Shown in pieces: positions 25,351 through 34,612 of a DNA stretch of 64,000 nucleotides (position 1 is its first letter; the number at the start of each line of letters is the position of its first letter). A program made the position numbers and the translations under genes. Location: positions 27,651 through 91,650 of the forward strand of contig JAMLIR010000017.1 in assembly GCA_023954045.1 (NCBI GenBank), in the 5' to 3' direction. The DNA is from Burkholderiaceae bacterium. GTDB taxonomy: Bacteria; Pseudomonadota; Gammaproteobacteria; Burkholderiales; Burkholderiaceae_E. A model generated the notes under the pieces. The model had not been told where the DNA came from. It saw nothing but the letters and a program-made list of their open reading frames with translations, and ran no database searches.

Positions 25351-26610
25351 GTGCTTGCTCTGGCCGATCAGCGCGACCGAGTCGAACACGCGCTGGTTGG
25401 CCCGGTGCAGCCGGATCACCGCGATCATCGTCAGCGCGACGAAGGCGCCGAAGATCACGATCACCACGTTCACGCGCAGCTCGAAGCGCAGCAGCAGCGA
25501 ATAGAGCCCGAGCATCAGCAGGATGTTCAGGTTCTCGTTGAAGTTCTGCACCGCGATCGAGTGTCCGGCGCTCATCAGAACGTGGCCGCGGTGCTGCAGC
25601 AGCGCATTCATCGGCACCACGAAGAAGCCGGCCATCGCGCCGACCAGCACCAGGAGCGGGTACGCCATCGCCTCCGACGAGACCAGGGTCATCGCCGGAA
25701 CCACCAGTCCCATCGCGACGCCGACCGGCAGAACGCGCAGCGAGTCGCGAAGCCGCACCGCGCGTGCCGCCAGCATCGCGCCGATGGCGATTCCCAGCGC
25801 GACCACCCCCTGCAGGATCGCCGCCCGGTTCAGCGGCAGGCCGAGCGCGTGGCGCGCCCAGTCGAGCACGATGAATTGCAGCGTCGCTCCGGCGCCCCAG
25901 AACAGCGTCGTGACCGCGAGCGAGATCTGGCCGAGCTTGTCCTTCCAGAGGATCCGGCAGCAGCCGAGGAAGTCGCGCACCAGCCTGAACGGATTGCGTG
26001 CCTGCTGCGGGTAGCGGGCCCCGGTGTCGGGGATGCCGAGGTTGAACGCGGCCGCGATCGCGTAGAACGCCGCGATCACCATGATCGCCGACTCGGCCGG
26101 GGTGTCGATGCCGGTGTCGATCATCGGCACGTCCAGCGCCAGCAGGGCCCCGGCGACCGAAGGGCTGATCAGCGCGCCGCCGAGCACGGTGCCGAGGATG
26201 ATCGATCCGACGGTCGTGCCCTCGATCCAGCCGTTGGCGGCGACCAGCTTCTCGGGGGGCAGCAGCTCGGTCAGGATTCCGTACTTCGCCGGCGAGTAGG
26301 CCGCGGCGCCGAAGCCGACCACCGCGTAGGCGAGCAGCGGATGGATCGTGAAGAACATCAGCAGGCAGCCGGCGATCTTGACGAGGTTGGTCGCGAACAT
26401 CACGCGACCCTTCGGCATCGAGTCGGCCAGCGCACCGACGAACGGCGCGAGCATCACGTAGGAGACGGTGAAGAACAGCTTGAGCAGCGGCTTCATCCAC
26501 TCCGGCGCGTGCATCTCGATCAGCAGCGCGATCGCGGCGATCAGCAGCGCGTTGTCGGCGAGCGACGAGAAGAACTGCGCCGCCATGATCGTGTAGAAGC
26601 CGCGTTTCAT
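25348..26610 (-). CDS. lplT: Lysophospholipid transporter LplT
   Basis: A 420-residue MFS protein with about 12 membrane segments that flips lysophospholipids inward across the inner membrane for re-acylation. N-terminal FYTIMAAQFFSSLADNALLIAAIALL and the SPAKYGILTELLPPEKLVAANGWIEG loop are family signatures. The C-terminal half has NALLQHRGH and NFNENLNIL. Divergent from alr-radA, the usual betaproteobacterial order. It is not fused to the acyltransferase Aas, which is not in the window. A minus-strand TATAAA (26737-26732) may be its -10. Confidence 0.93.
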   Translation of the reverse strand: MKRGFYTIMAAQFFSSLADNALLIAAIALLIEMHAPEWMKPLLKLFFTVSYVMLAPFVGALADSMPKGRVMFATNLVKIAGCLLMFFTIHPLLAYAVVGFGAAAYSPAKYGILTELLPPEKLVAANGWIEGTTVGSIILGTVLGGALISPSVAGALLALDVPMIDTGIDTPAESAIMVIAAFYAIAAAFNLGIPDTGARYPQQARNPFRLVRDFLGCCRILWKDKLGQISLAVTTLFWGAGATLQFIVLDWARHALGLPLNRAAILQGVVALGIAIGAMLAARAVRLRDSLRVLPVGVAMGLVVPAMTLVSSEAMAYPLLVLVGAMAGFFVVPMNALLQHRGHVLMSAGHSIAVQNFNENLNILLMLGLYSLLLRFELRVNVVIVIFGAFVALTMIAVIRLHRANQRVFDSVALIGQSKH

Positions 26611-26762
26611 CGGGAAAGGGCTCTCGTGTCTCCGTTCGAGCGCCGGCTTTCCGCTCTCATGGGCGGCTGGGCCGGTCTGCCGGCGCGCCGTGCCGTGCGA
26701 CCGATGATGCCGCTGCTGAGCGCGGGTCGGTTTATACCACGACCGCCCGCCCGAAGCGTGTG

Positions 26763-26768
26763 TATAGT
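26763..26768 (+). promoter_or_regulatory. -10-like TATAGT upstream of alr
   Basis: TATAGT (5 of 6 matches) lies 24 bases before the alr ATG, giving a short leader. No good -35 is present at the expected distance. Confidence 0.4.
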
Positions 26769-26792
26769 TGACGCGTTCCCCCTTCTGCGCCG

Positions 26793-27875
26793 ATGCCTCG
26801 CCCGATCTCCGCCACCGTCTCGCTGCCGGCGATGCGCCACAACCTGGCGCTCGCGCGCGAGCGGGCGCCGGGCCGCTTCGTCTGGGCGGTCGTCAAGGCC
26901 AACGGCTACGGGCACGGCCTGTCCAACGCGGCGCGCGGCTTCGCCGCGGCCGACGGCCTGGCGCTGGTCGAGTTCGACGGCGCGGCGCAACTGCGTCGCG
27001 AAGGCTGGCGCGGCCCGGTGCTGATGCTCGAAGGCGCGTTCGAGGCGGCCGACGTCGAGCAGGCCGCGCGCGAGCGGCTGTCGCTGGTCGTCCACGAGGA
27101 GCGCCAGGTCGACTGGCTCGCGGCGCTGGAGCGTCCCGCGTCGATCGAGGTGTTCCTGAAGTTCAACAGCGGCATGAACCGGCTCGGCTTTCGCCACGAC
27201 GCGTTCCGCGCCGCGTTCGCCCGGCTGGCGAGCCTCGCCGCGGTGGGCCGGGTGACGCTGATGACGCACTTCGCGAACGCCGACCTGGAGGGCGGCGCCG
27301 ACGAGGCGATGCGCCGCTTCGAGGCCGCCGCCGCGGGGCTCGAAGCGGGCCGCTCGCTCGCGAACTCGGCGGCGACGCTGCAGCTGCCGGGCACGCACGG
27401 CGACGCGATCCGTCCCGGCGTGATGCTCTACGGCGCCACTCCGTTCGGCGAGGGCGACGCGCGTTCGCTCGGGTTGCGGCCCACGATGCGGCTCGAGTCG
27501 CGGCTGATCGCGGTGCAGCAGCTCGAGCCCGGCGAGGCGGTCGGCTACGGGTCGACGTTTCGCGCCGAGCGGCCGATGCGGATCGGCGTGGTCGCCTGCG
27601 GCTACGCCGACGGCTACCCGCGACACGCGCCGAGCGGCACGCCGATCGCGGTCGACGGCGTGCGCACCGTCACCGTCGGGCGGGTCGCGATGGACATGCT
27701 GATGGTCGACCTGGGCCCCGTACCCGGCGCCGGCCCCGGCTCGGCGGTCGAGCTGTGGGGCGAACTCGTACCGATCGACGCGGTCGCGCGGTCCAGCGGA
27801 ACGATCGGCTACGAGCTGATGTGCGCGGTCTCGCAGCGCGTTCCGGTGCGGGTCGAAGACGACGCCGCCGGCTGA
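26793..27875 (+). CDS. alr: Alanine racemase Alr
   Basis: PLP enzyme that interconverts L- and D-alanine for peptidoglycan. At 360 residues it is of normal length. The PLP lysine is Lys35 in AVVKANGYGHG, and the opposite catalytic Tyr is near residue 252 in GYGSTF. CGYADGYPRH and GRVAMDM are further conserved segments. radA begins 13 bases after its stop and is probably co-transcribed. Confidence 0.96.
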   Translation: MPRPISATVSLPAMRHNLALARERAPGRFVWAVVKANGYGHGLSNAARGFAAADGLALVEFDGAAQLRREGWRGPVLMLEGAFEAADVEQAARERLSLVVHEERQVDWLAALERPASIEVFLKFNSGMNRLGFRHDAFRAAFARLASLAAVGRVTLMTHFANADLEGGADEAMRRFEAAAAGLEAGRSLANSAATLQLPGTHGDAIRPGVMLYGATPFGEGDARSLGLRPTMRLESRLIAVQQLEPGEAVGYGSTFRAERPMRIGVVACGYADGYPRHAPSGTPIAVDGVRTVTVGRVAMDMLMVDLGPVPGAGPGSAVELWGELVPIDAVARSSGTIGYELMCAVSQRVPVRVEDDAAG

Positions 27876-27888
27876 GCGCCGCCCGACG

Positions 27889-29247
27889 ATGGCCAGGGCA
27901 AAGACGCACTACGTCTGCAGCGAATGCGGTGGCACGACCCCGAAGTGGCAGGGGCAGTGCCCGCACTGCAACGCCTGGAACACGCTCAGCGAAGCGCCGC
28001 TCGAGAGCCGCGCCGAGGCGCACCGCTACCAGTCGCTCGCGCCGACCCACGAAGTCGTGACGCTCGATGCGGTGCCCGCCCAGGAGGCCGGGCGGGTCGC
28101 CACCGGAATCGACGAGTTCGACCGCGTGCTCGGAGGCGGCCTGGTCGAGGGCTCGGTGGTGCTGATCGGCGGCGATCCGGGAATCGGCAAGTCGACGCTG
28201 CTGCTGCAGACGCTGGCGCACCTGTCGGCGTCGCTCGAGGTGCTCTACGTGACCGGCGAGGAGTCCCCCTCGCAGGTCGCCCTGCGCGCGCGACGTCTCG
28301 GGGCGGGCAACGCGCGCCTGCCGCTGCTGGCCGAGATCGAGCTCGAGCGCATCTGCAATGCGGTGCAGCAGCGCCGACCCGCGGTGGTGGTCATCGATTC
28401 GATCCAGACGCTGTACTCGGCCCAGCTGCAGTCGGCGCCCGGCTCGGTCGCGCAGGTGCGCGAGTGCGCCGCGCAGCTCACGCGCCTGTCCAAGCAGCTG
28501 GGCGTGGCGATGGTGATGATCGGCCACGTGACCAAGGAAGGAACGCTCGCCGGGCCGCGCGTGCTCGAGCACATGGTCGATACGGTGCTCTACTTCGAGG
28601 GCGACACGCACTCGTCGTACCGGCTCGTGCGCGCGTTCAAGAACCGCTTCGGCGCGGTCAACGAGCTCGGCGTGTTCGCGATGACCGATCGGGGGTTGCG
28701 AGGCGTGGCCAATCCGTCGGCGCTGTTCCTGTCGCAGCACGCCGAACGGGTGCCGGGATCCTGCGTGCTGGTCACGCAGGAGGGGTCGCGGCCGCTGCTG
28801 GTCGAGATCCAGGCGCTGGTCGACACGGCCCACGTGCCCAATCCGCGTCGGCTGTCGGTCGGTCTCGAGCAGAACCGGCTGGCGATGCTGCTGGCCGTGC
28901 TGCACCGGCACGCCGGCATCGCCTGCTACGACCAGGACGTGTTCATCAACGCGGTGGGCGGGGTGCGCATCGGCGAGCCCGCGGCCGACCTTGCCGTGCT
29001 GCTGGCGATCGTCTCGTCGCTGAAGAACCGCGCGCTGCCGCGCGGCTTCGCGGTGTTCGGCGAGGTGGGGCTGGCCGGCGAGATCCGGCCCGCGCCGCGC
29101 GGGCAGGAGCGCTTGCGCGAGGCCCTCAAGCTCGGCTTCTCGCGGGTGCTGATCCCCCGCGCCAACGCGCCGAAGCGGCCGCTGGAGGGACTCGAGGCGA
29201 TCGCGCTGGACCGGATCGACCAGGCGCTCGAGGCCGCCTGGCGCTGA
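27889..29247 (+). CDS. radA: DNA repair protein RadA (Sms)
   Basis: RecA-like ATPase/helicase that processes branched recombination intermediates. Of 452 residues: N-terminal C4 zinc finger (Cys10, 13, 24, 27), Walker A GGDPGIGKST near residues 94-103, the RadA-specific KNRFGAVNELGVF motif near 245-257 and a C-terminal Lon-protease-like domain (VGGVRIGEPAADLAVLLA; GEVGLAGEIRPAPRGQERL). All family hallmarks are present. It is convergent with hpnE, only 8 bases away, with no visible terminator. Confidence 0.96.
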   Translation: MARAKTHYVCSECGGTTPKWQGQCPHCNAWNTLSEAPLESRAEAHRYQSLAPTHEVVTLDAVPAQEAGRVATGIDEFDRVLGGGLVEGSVVLIGGDPGIGKSTLLLQTLAHLSASLEVLYVTGEESPSQVALRARRLGAGNARLPLLAEIELERICNAVQQRRPAVVVIDSIQTLYSAQLQSAPGSVAQVRECAAQLTRLSKQLGVAMVMIGHVTKEGTLAGPRVLEHMVDTVLYFEGDTHSSYRLVRAFKNRFGAVNELGVFAMTDRGLRGVANPSALFLSQHAERVPGSCVLVTQEGSRPLLVEIQALVDTAHVPNPRRLSVGLEQNRLAMLLAVLHRHAGIACYDQDVFINAVGGVRIGEPAADLAVLLAIVSSLKNRALPRGFAVFGEVGLAGEIRPAPRGQERLREALKLGFSRVLIPRANAPKRPLEGLEAIALDRIDQALEAAWR

Positions 29248-29255
29248 GCCGTCGG

Positions 29256-30608
29256 TCAGCGTGCGGCCGGCGGCGCCGCGAGGCTGTCGAGCATCCGCGC
29301 CGCCGCCTGCCGGCCGCTGCGAACGGCGGATTCCAGCGTGGCCGGATAGTCGGGCCAGGTCCAGTCGCCGGCCAGCCACAGCCCGGGCGCGAGGCTTCGA
29401 TAGTGGTCGCACGACAGGCGCGGGCGCCCGGGCGTGCAGCGGAAAGTCGCGCGGCGCTCGGTGACGATGCGCAGCGCCGCCGGGCCCGGCCCGCCGACGG
29501 CCTGGCGCAGCTGTTCCGCGATGCCGGCGGCGACGGCGTCGGCGGGTTCGTTCGCGATCCGGCTCGCCGCGCTGACGACGACGCCGGCGACGCGCGCGCC
29601 GCCGATCACGCCGCGGTCGAACGACCATTGCCCGAAGAGGCGACGCGCCGGGTCCTCGTCGAGCATCAGCCAGCGCGGCAGTCGCGGCGCATTGCCCGCG
29701 GGCCACAGGGCCCACGCGGTGGCGATCGGCTCCGGGTCGAAGGCCGCAAGCGGCGCGACGTCCAGTCCCAGCGGCTCGAGCATGCGCGCCGCCGACCACG
29801 GCGGCAGCGCTACCAGCACGGCGGCGAAGACGTCGTCGCCCTCGTCGAGCCGCCATCCGGCCGGAGTCGGCCGCAGCGCGCGGACCGTGGTGCGCAGCCG
29901 GATCGTGGCGCCGAGGTCACGCAAGCGCGCGAGCGCCGGGTCCGGCAGCAGCGCGCCCAACGGCGCCTCGGGCGCGACGAAATCGCTGTCGTCGCGCTGC
30001 GCGCCCAGCGTGTCGCGCAGCACCGCGGCGAAGGTGCGCGCGCAGGCGTCGACCGGGAGCGTGTTCAGCGCGCCGACGCACAGTGGCGCCCACAGCCGCG
30101 AGACGAGCGGGGCCGGCTGCCGGTAGCGCGCCAGCAGGGCCGCGACGGTCTCGCCGTCGGCAGCCCGCCACCCGCCGCGCCGCAGCCCGCCCATCATCCG
30201 CAGCGCCGCGGCGCGCTCCGGCCAGCCCAGGCCGCGGGCGCGCAGCAGCCCCCACGCCAGGTGCAACGGCGCCGGCAGCGGTGCCGCGCGCACCGACAGG
30301 CCCGAGGCCGACACGAGGTGCATCGGATGGCGGCGCAGCAGGCCGCCGGCGCCGAGGTTCGCGATCAGTTCGAGCGTCTGCCGGTAGGCGCCGACGATCA
30401 GGTGCTGCCCGTTGTCGATCGCGATGGGCCCGAGCGGCGTCTCGAGCTCGATCGTTCGCGCGCGGCCACCGGCCCGGGGCGCCGAATCGAGCAGGGTGAC
30501 CCGCAGACCGCCCTCGGCCAGCGCAACGGCAGCCGCGAGTCCCGACCAGCCGGCCCCGATGACCGCGACCGCGGCGGCGCCCGGCGCGGTCGCTGCGCGC
30601 TCAGCCAC
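29256..30608 (-). CDS. hpnE: Hydroxysqualene dehydroxylase HpnE
   Basis: FAD-dependent amine-oxidase-fold enzyme that reduces hydroxysqualene to squalene. The 450-residue protein has the dinucleotide motif VIGAGWSGLAAAVALAEGG near residues 16-34 followed by GGRAR, and a C-terminal FAD motif GDWTWPDYPATLESAVRSG. It is the last gene of hpnCDE, 27 bases after hpnD, which supports HpnE over a carotenoid desaturase. Confidence 0.92.
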   Translation of the reverse strand: MAERAATAPGAAAVAVIGAGWSGLAAAVALAEGGLRVTLLDSAPRAGGRARTIELETPLGPIAIDNGQHLIVGAYRQTLELIANLGAGGLLRRHPMHLVSASGLSVRAAPLPAPLHLAWGLLRARGLGWPERAAALRMMGGLRRGGWRAADGETVAALLARYRQPAPLVSRLWAPLCVGALNTLPVDACARTFAAVLRDTLGAQRDDSDFVAPEAPLGALLPDPALARLRDLGATIRLRTTVRALRPTPAGWRLDEGDDVFAAVLVALPPWSAARMLEPLGLDVAPLAAFDPEPIATAWALWPAGNAPRLPRWLMLDEDPARRLFGQWSFDRGVIGGARVAGVVVSAASRIANEPADAVAAGIAEQLRQAVGGPGPAALRIVTERRATFRCTPGRPRLSCDHYRSLAPGLWLAGDWTWPDYPATLESAVRSGRQAAARMLDSLAAPPAAR

Positions 30609-30635
30609 CGCGCGTCTCCCCTGGCGCGGGCCGCA

Positions 30636-31484
30636 TCACACGCGGGGCGGGCGCCCCGTTGCCCAGGTCTTCCACGCCAGCCAGAACTTGCGCAGCGGCG
30701 TGAGCGACGTGCGATGGGTCAGCACCCTGAAGCCGTCACGTTCGATCTCGTCGAGCAGCCGCGCGTAGATGGCGGCCATCATCAGGCCGGGGCGCTGCGC
30801 GCGCCGCTCCGCCGGCTCGAGCAGCGCGAACGCCTGCCGGTACTTCTCGCGCGCCCGCGCCGCCTCGAATCGCATCAGCTCGACGAAGCGCTCGCTCGGG
30901 CGCGCGGCGAGGATCTCGTGCGCGGGCACTCCGAAGCGCTGCAGGTCCTCGATCGGAAGGTAGATGCGTCCCCTGCGGGCGTCCTCGCCGACGTCGCGGA
31001 TGATGTTGGTGAGCTGGAAGGCGAGTCCGAGCCGCTCGGCATAGTCGAGCGTCGTCGCGCTGCGCGCGCCGAAGATGCCTGCCGCGAGCACCCCCACGAC
31101 GCCCGCGACTCGATGGCAATACAGGCGCAGGCCTTCGAAGTCCAGGTAGCGGTCCTGCTCGAGGTCCATCTGCATGCCGTCGATGATCGCCACCAGCGGC
31201 GCGCGGCCGATCGAGCAGGCCTGCAGGTGAGGCTCCAGCGCGCGCGTGACCGGATGCTGCGGGTCGCCGGCGAACAGGCGGCCGATCTCCGCGCGCCACC
31301 AGTCGAGGCGGGCCCGCGCGACCTGCGGATCGGTGGCTTCGTCGACCGTGTCGTCCACCTCGCGGCAGAACGCATAGAGCGCGATGATCGCCCGGCGGCG
31401 CTCCGGCGGCAGGAACAGGAAGCTGTAATAGAAGCTCGAGCCGCTGCGCGCGGCCCTTTCTGCGCAGTACTCGTCCGGCGTCAC
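30636..31484 (-). CDS. hpnD: Presqualene diphosphate synthase HpnD
   Basis: Condenses two farnesyl diphosphates into presqualene diphosphate. The 282-residue squalene/phytoene synthase family protein has both Asp-rich motifs: FCREVDDTVDEATD (near 44-57) and NIIRDVGEDARRGRIYLP. The GTG start overlaps the hpnC stop as GTGA (31481-31484) and gives the usual VTPDEYC beginning; a GTG 15 bases upstream is also possible. Downstream is hpnE. Confidence 0.94.
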   Translation of the reverse strand: MTPDEYCAERAARSGSSFYYSFLFLPPERRRAIIALYAFCREVDDTVDEATDPQVARARLDWWRAEIGRLFAGDPQHPVTRALEPHLQACSIGRAPLVAIIDGMQMDLEQDRYLDFEGLRLYCHRVAGVVGVLAAGIFGARSATTLDYAERLGLAFQLTNIIRDVGEDARRGRIYLPIEDLQRFGVPAHEILAARPSERFVELMRFEAARAREKYRQAFALLEPAERRAQRPGLMMAAIYARLLDEIERDGFRVLTHRTSLTPLRKFWLAWKTWATGRPPRV

Positions 31485-32314
31485 TTCGGCACCTGCCACC
31501 AGAGCCGCGCCAGCGCCGGCGCGTCGTGCCAGCCGAGCTTCGGGCGACAGGCGATCGGATCGTGTCCCCCGTCACGCAGCCGATCGGCCACGCGCAGGCC
31601 GCCGGCGACGATCGCGCGCAGCTCGAGCGACAGGCGCCACGGCACCCGCTGCACGAGCACCGCGCCCGATTCGAGCAGCGCGCGCGCGCGCCCGGTCTGC
31701 CCGGCCAGGAAATGCGCGAGCGCATCGCTCGCGCGCCCCGCGGCGACCGATCGCCCGATCTCCTCCTCCGAGAGGCCCGTGCCGCGAAGCTCGTCCAGCG
31801 GCAGGTACAGGCGGCCGCGACGCCAGTCCTGCGCCAGGTCCTGCAGGAAGTTCAGCACCTGCAGCGCGGTGCAGATCTGGTCGGACGGAATTCGCGTGAG
31901 CGGGCTCCAGGCCCCGAACAGGCGCAGCATCAGCTCGCCGACCGGGTTGGCCGAGCGGCTGCAGTAGTCGGTGACGCTCGCCCACGAGGCGTGCCGCACC
32001 GGCCCGACGTCCTGCGCGAACGCCGACAGCAGCGCGCGCAGCGGCGCGACCGGCAGCGCGTGCGCGACGAGATGCGGGCGCAACTGTGCGACGACGGGCG
32101 GGTCCTCGGCTTCGCCGCGCAGCGCGCGGTCGAGCGCGTCCAGCGCCGCGAGCCGCTCGTCCGGTGTCGCGTCGCCCTCGTCGGCGAGGTCGTCGGCGTG
32201 GCGCGCGAACCGGTACAGCGCGGCCACGGCGGGGCGCAGCCGCGCGGGCACGAGCAGCGAGGCAACCGGGAAGTTCTCGTAGTGGTCGGCCGAGGTGACC
32301 AGCGCGGGGGGCAT
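31481..32314 (-). CDS. hpnC: Hydroxysqualene synthase HpnC
   Basis: Converts presqualene diphosphate to hydroxysqualene. The 277-residue member of the squalene/phytoene synthase family has Asp-rich motifs in FARHADDLADEGD and NFLQDLAQDWRRGRLYLP, and the HYENFPVAS start typical of HpnC. First gene of hpnCDE. A minus-strand -10-like TACAAT (32327-32322) lies exactly 7 bases before the ATG and no Shine-Dalgarno sequence is present, so the message may be leaderless. Squalene may feed hopanoids; squalene-hopene cyclase is not in the window. Confidence 0.93.
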   Translation of the reverse strand: MPPALVTSADHYENFPVASLLVPARLRPAVAALYRFARHADDLADEGDATPDERLAALDALDRALRGEAEDPPVVAQLRPHLVAHALPVAPLRALLSAFAQDVGPVRHASWASVTDYCSRSANPVGELMLRLFGAWSPLTRIPSDQICTALQVLNFLQDLAQDWRRGRLYLPLDELRGTGLSEEEIGRSVAAGRASDALAHFLAGQTGRARALLESGAVLVQRVPWRLSLELRAIVAGGLRVADRLRDGGHDPIACRPKLGWHDAPALARLWWQVPK

Positions 32315-32321
32315 GGCCGCG

Positions 32322-32327
32322 ATTGTA
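32322..32327 (-). promoter_or_regulatory. -10-like TACAAT before hpnC
   Basis: The hexamer ends 7 bases before the hpnC ATG, so transcription should start at or beside the start codon. No -35 match is present. Confidence 0.45.
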
Positions 32328-32379
32328 GGCGAGCCGCCGCGGCACCGATCCGCAGCGGAGGGCGCCCGGGCGCTTCGTT

Positions 32380-32385
32380 TAGAAT
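32380..32385 (+). promoter_or_regulatory. -10-like TAGAAT before tRNA-Leu
   Basis: TAGAAT lies 11 bases before the mature 5' end of tRNA-Leu, so a primary transcript with a leader of about 5 bases is expected. No convincing -35. Confidence 0.45.
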
Positions 32386-32396
32386 GGCGCGTTTTC

Positions 32397-32481
32397 GCGG
32401 CCGTGGCGGAATTGGTAGACGCACCAGGTTTAGGTCCTGGCGCTGCAAGGCGTGAAGGTTCGAGTCCTTTCGGCCGCACCA
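32397..32481 (+). tRNA. tRNA-Leu (UAG)
   Basis: 85 bases including an encoded CCA. The acceptor GCGGCCG pairs with CGGCCGC; the anticodon stem CCAGG/CCTGG encloses the loop TTTAGGT with anticodon TAG; the long variable arm and the TTCGAGTCC T-loop region fit a class II leucine tRNA. The tig gene follows after 56 bases, and probably shares the transcript. Confidence 0.97.
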
Positions 32482-32537
32482 CGGCACCCCGCGATCGCCG
32501 CGGAACGCTCCCAAATTCGAGACCTGGATGACCCGAG

Positions 32538-33842
32538 ATGGCAACGCAACTTGAACAGACCGGCGCGCTCGAGCGCAAGCTGGCCATGGCCGTGCCGGTG
32601 GCCGAGATCAACCGGCAGGTCGTCGAGCGCCTGCGCAAGCTCTCGCGCAACGTCAAGATGCCCGGTTTCCGGCCCGGCAAGGTGCCGATGAAGATGATCG
32701 AGCAGTCCTACGGGCCGCAGGTGCACGCCGAGGTGCTCGGCGACGCGGTCTCGAAGGCGTTCAGCGACGCGGTCGACGAGCACCGGCTGCGCGTCGCGGG
32801 GCAGCCGCGGATCGAGTCGCGCGAGGGCGCCGCCGAGCACGAGCTCGGCTTCACGGCGACCTTCGAGGTCTACCCGGAAGTGCAACTGGGCGACCCGTCG
32901 ACGCTCGAGCTCGAGCGTGTCTCCTGCGAGGTGGGCGAGGCCGAGGTCGACAAGACGATCGAGATCCTGCGCAAGCAGCGCGTCACCTGGGCGAGCGCCG
33001 ATCGGGCGGCGCAGGACGGCGACCGCGTCACGATCGACTTCGTCGGCACGCTCGACGGCGTGGCGTTCGAAGGTGGCTCGGCGACCGAGTTCCCGTTCGT
33101 GCTCGGCGAGGGCCGGATGCTCGCCGACTTCGAGGCGGGCGTGCGTGGCGCCGGCGCCGGCGAGAAGAAGTCGTTCCCCGTGGCGTTCCCGTCCGACTAC
33201 GGCTCGGTCGACCTCGCGGGCAAGACCGCGCAATTCGAGGTGACGGTGCGCAAGGTCGAGGCGCCGCAGCTTCCGCAGGTCGACGAGGCGTTCGCGCGCC
33301 AGCTCGGCGTGCCCGACGGCGACCTGGCGCGGATGCGCGCCGACATCCGCGCCAACCTCGAGCGCGAGGTCGGCCAGCGGGTGCGCGCGCGCAACAAGGC
33401 GGCGGTGATGGAGGCGCTGACGAAGCTCGCGACGTTCGAGCTGCCGAAGGCGCTGGTCGAAGCCGAGAGCAAGTCGCTGGGCGAACGCGCGATCGAGGAC
33501 CTGAAGCAGCGCGGCATGGATCCGAAGAACATGCCGCCGATTCCGCCGGACACGTTTCGCGAGCAGGCCGAGCGGCGCGTGCGGCTGGGCCTGCTCGTCG
33601 CCGAGATCGTGCGCGAGCACGGGCTGCAGGCCAAGCCCGACCAGATCCGCAAGCAGATCGAGGAGTTCGCGCAGGCCTACGAGAACCCGGGCGAAGTGGT
33701 GCGCTACTACTTCAGCGACCGCAACCGGCTGGCCGAGGTCGAGGCGATCGTCGTCGAGCAGAACGTCGTCGACTGGGCCGCGTCGAAGGCGCGCGTCACC
33801 GATCGCGCGCTCGCGTTCGACGACCTGATGTCGGCGGGCTGA
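32538..33842 (+). CDS. tig: Trigger factor (ribosome-associated chaperone/PPIase)
   Basis: Ribosome-bound chaperone, 434 residues. N-terminal ribosome-binding domain with the signature GFRPGKVP (near residues 45-52), central FKBP-type prolyl isomerase domain ([21 protein letters not shown], about 155-175) and a helical C-terminal chaperone domain. Length and layout are standard. It heads the common order tig-clpP-clpX-lon; clpP follows after 41 bases. The Shine-Dalgarno sequence is weak. Confidence 0.96.
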   Translation: MATQLEQTGALERKLAMAVPVAEINRQVVERLRKLSRNVKMPGFRPGKVPMKMIEQSYGPQVHAEVLGDAVSKAFSDAVDEHRLRVAGQPRIESREGAAEHELGFTATFEVYPEVQLGDPSTLELERVSCEVGEAEVDKTIEILRKQRVTWASADRAAQDGDRVTIDFVGTLDGVAFEGGSATEFPFVLGEGRMLADFEAGVRGAGAGEKKSFPVAFPSDYGSVDLAGKTAQFEVTVRKVEAPQLPQVDEAFARQLGVPDGDLARMRADIRANLEREVGQRVRARNKAAVMEALTKLATFELPKALVEAESKSLGERAIEDLKQRGMDPKNMPPIPPDTFREQAERRVRLGLLVAEIVREHGLQAKPDQIRKQIEEFAQAYENPGEVVRYYFSDRNRLAEVEAIVVEQNVVDWAASKARVTDRALAFDDLMSAG

Positions 33843-33883
33843 GCCGCGCGGGGGCCGGGAATGGAATTTCAACGGAGCGAGAC

Positions 33884-34546
33884 ATGACCTTCAACAGCAT
33901 GGTCGAGGACCTGGTCAACGCCCACCTGGCCCAACGCCAGGAGACGCAGGGGCTGGGCATGGTCCCGATCGTCATCGAGCAGAGCGGCCGCGGCGAGCGC
34001 GCCTACGACATCTATTCGCGCCTGCTGCGCGAGCACGTGATCTTCCTCGTCGGCCCCGTGATGGACCAGTCGGCGAACCTGATCGTCGCCCAGCTGCTGT
34101 TCCTCGAATCCGAGAACCCGGACAAGGACATCTCGTTCTACATCAACTCGCCGGGCGGCTCGGTGTCGGCGGGGCTCGCGATCTACGACACGATGCAGTT
34201 CATCAAGCCCGCGGTCAGCACGCTGTGCCTGGGCATCGCCGCGAGCATGGGCGCGTTCCTGCTCGCAGCCGGCGCGAAGGGCAAGCGCTTCGCGCTGCCG
34301 AACGCGCGCATCATGATCCACCAGCCTTCGGGCGGCGCGCAGGGGCAGGCCTCGGACATCGAGATCCACGCGCGCGAGATCCTGTACACGCGCGAGCGCC
34401 TGAACCGGATCCTCGCCGAGAAGACCGGGCAGCCGATCGAGCGCATCGCGGCCGACACCGACCGGGACAACTTCATGTCCTCGGAAGATGCGGTAAGCTA
34501 CGGACTGATCGACAAGGTTCTGTCAAGTCGAGGCGAAGGTGCCTGA
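33884..34546 (+). CDS. clpP: ATP-dependent Clp protease proteolytic subunit ClpP
   Basis: Serine peptidase that forms the double-ring chamber used with ClpX or ClpA. Of 220 residues; catalytic Ser near 121 in [11 protein letters not shown] and His near 146 in [12 protein letters not shown]; the Asp is in [20 protein letters not shown] is also conserved. GGAGCGAG precedes the ATG. clpX starts 66 bases downstream. Confidence 0.98.
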   Translation: MTFNSMVEDLVNAHLAQRQETQGLGMVPIVIEQSGRGERAYDIYSRLLREHVIFLVGPVMDQSANLIVAQLLFLESENPDKDISFYINSPGGSVSAGLAIYDTMQFIKPAVSTLCLGIAASMGAFLLAAGAKGKRFALPNARIMIHQPSGGAQGQASDIEIHAREILYTRERLNRILAEKTGQPIERIAADTDRDNFMSSEDAVSYGLIDKVLSSRGEGA

Positions 34547-34612
34547 TCCGGGGCACCGATCCGGGCACCGCGGGCCGCGGAGCGCCCGGCCGTCCGGCAG
34601 GCCGGAGCGAAC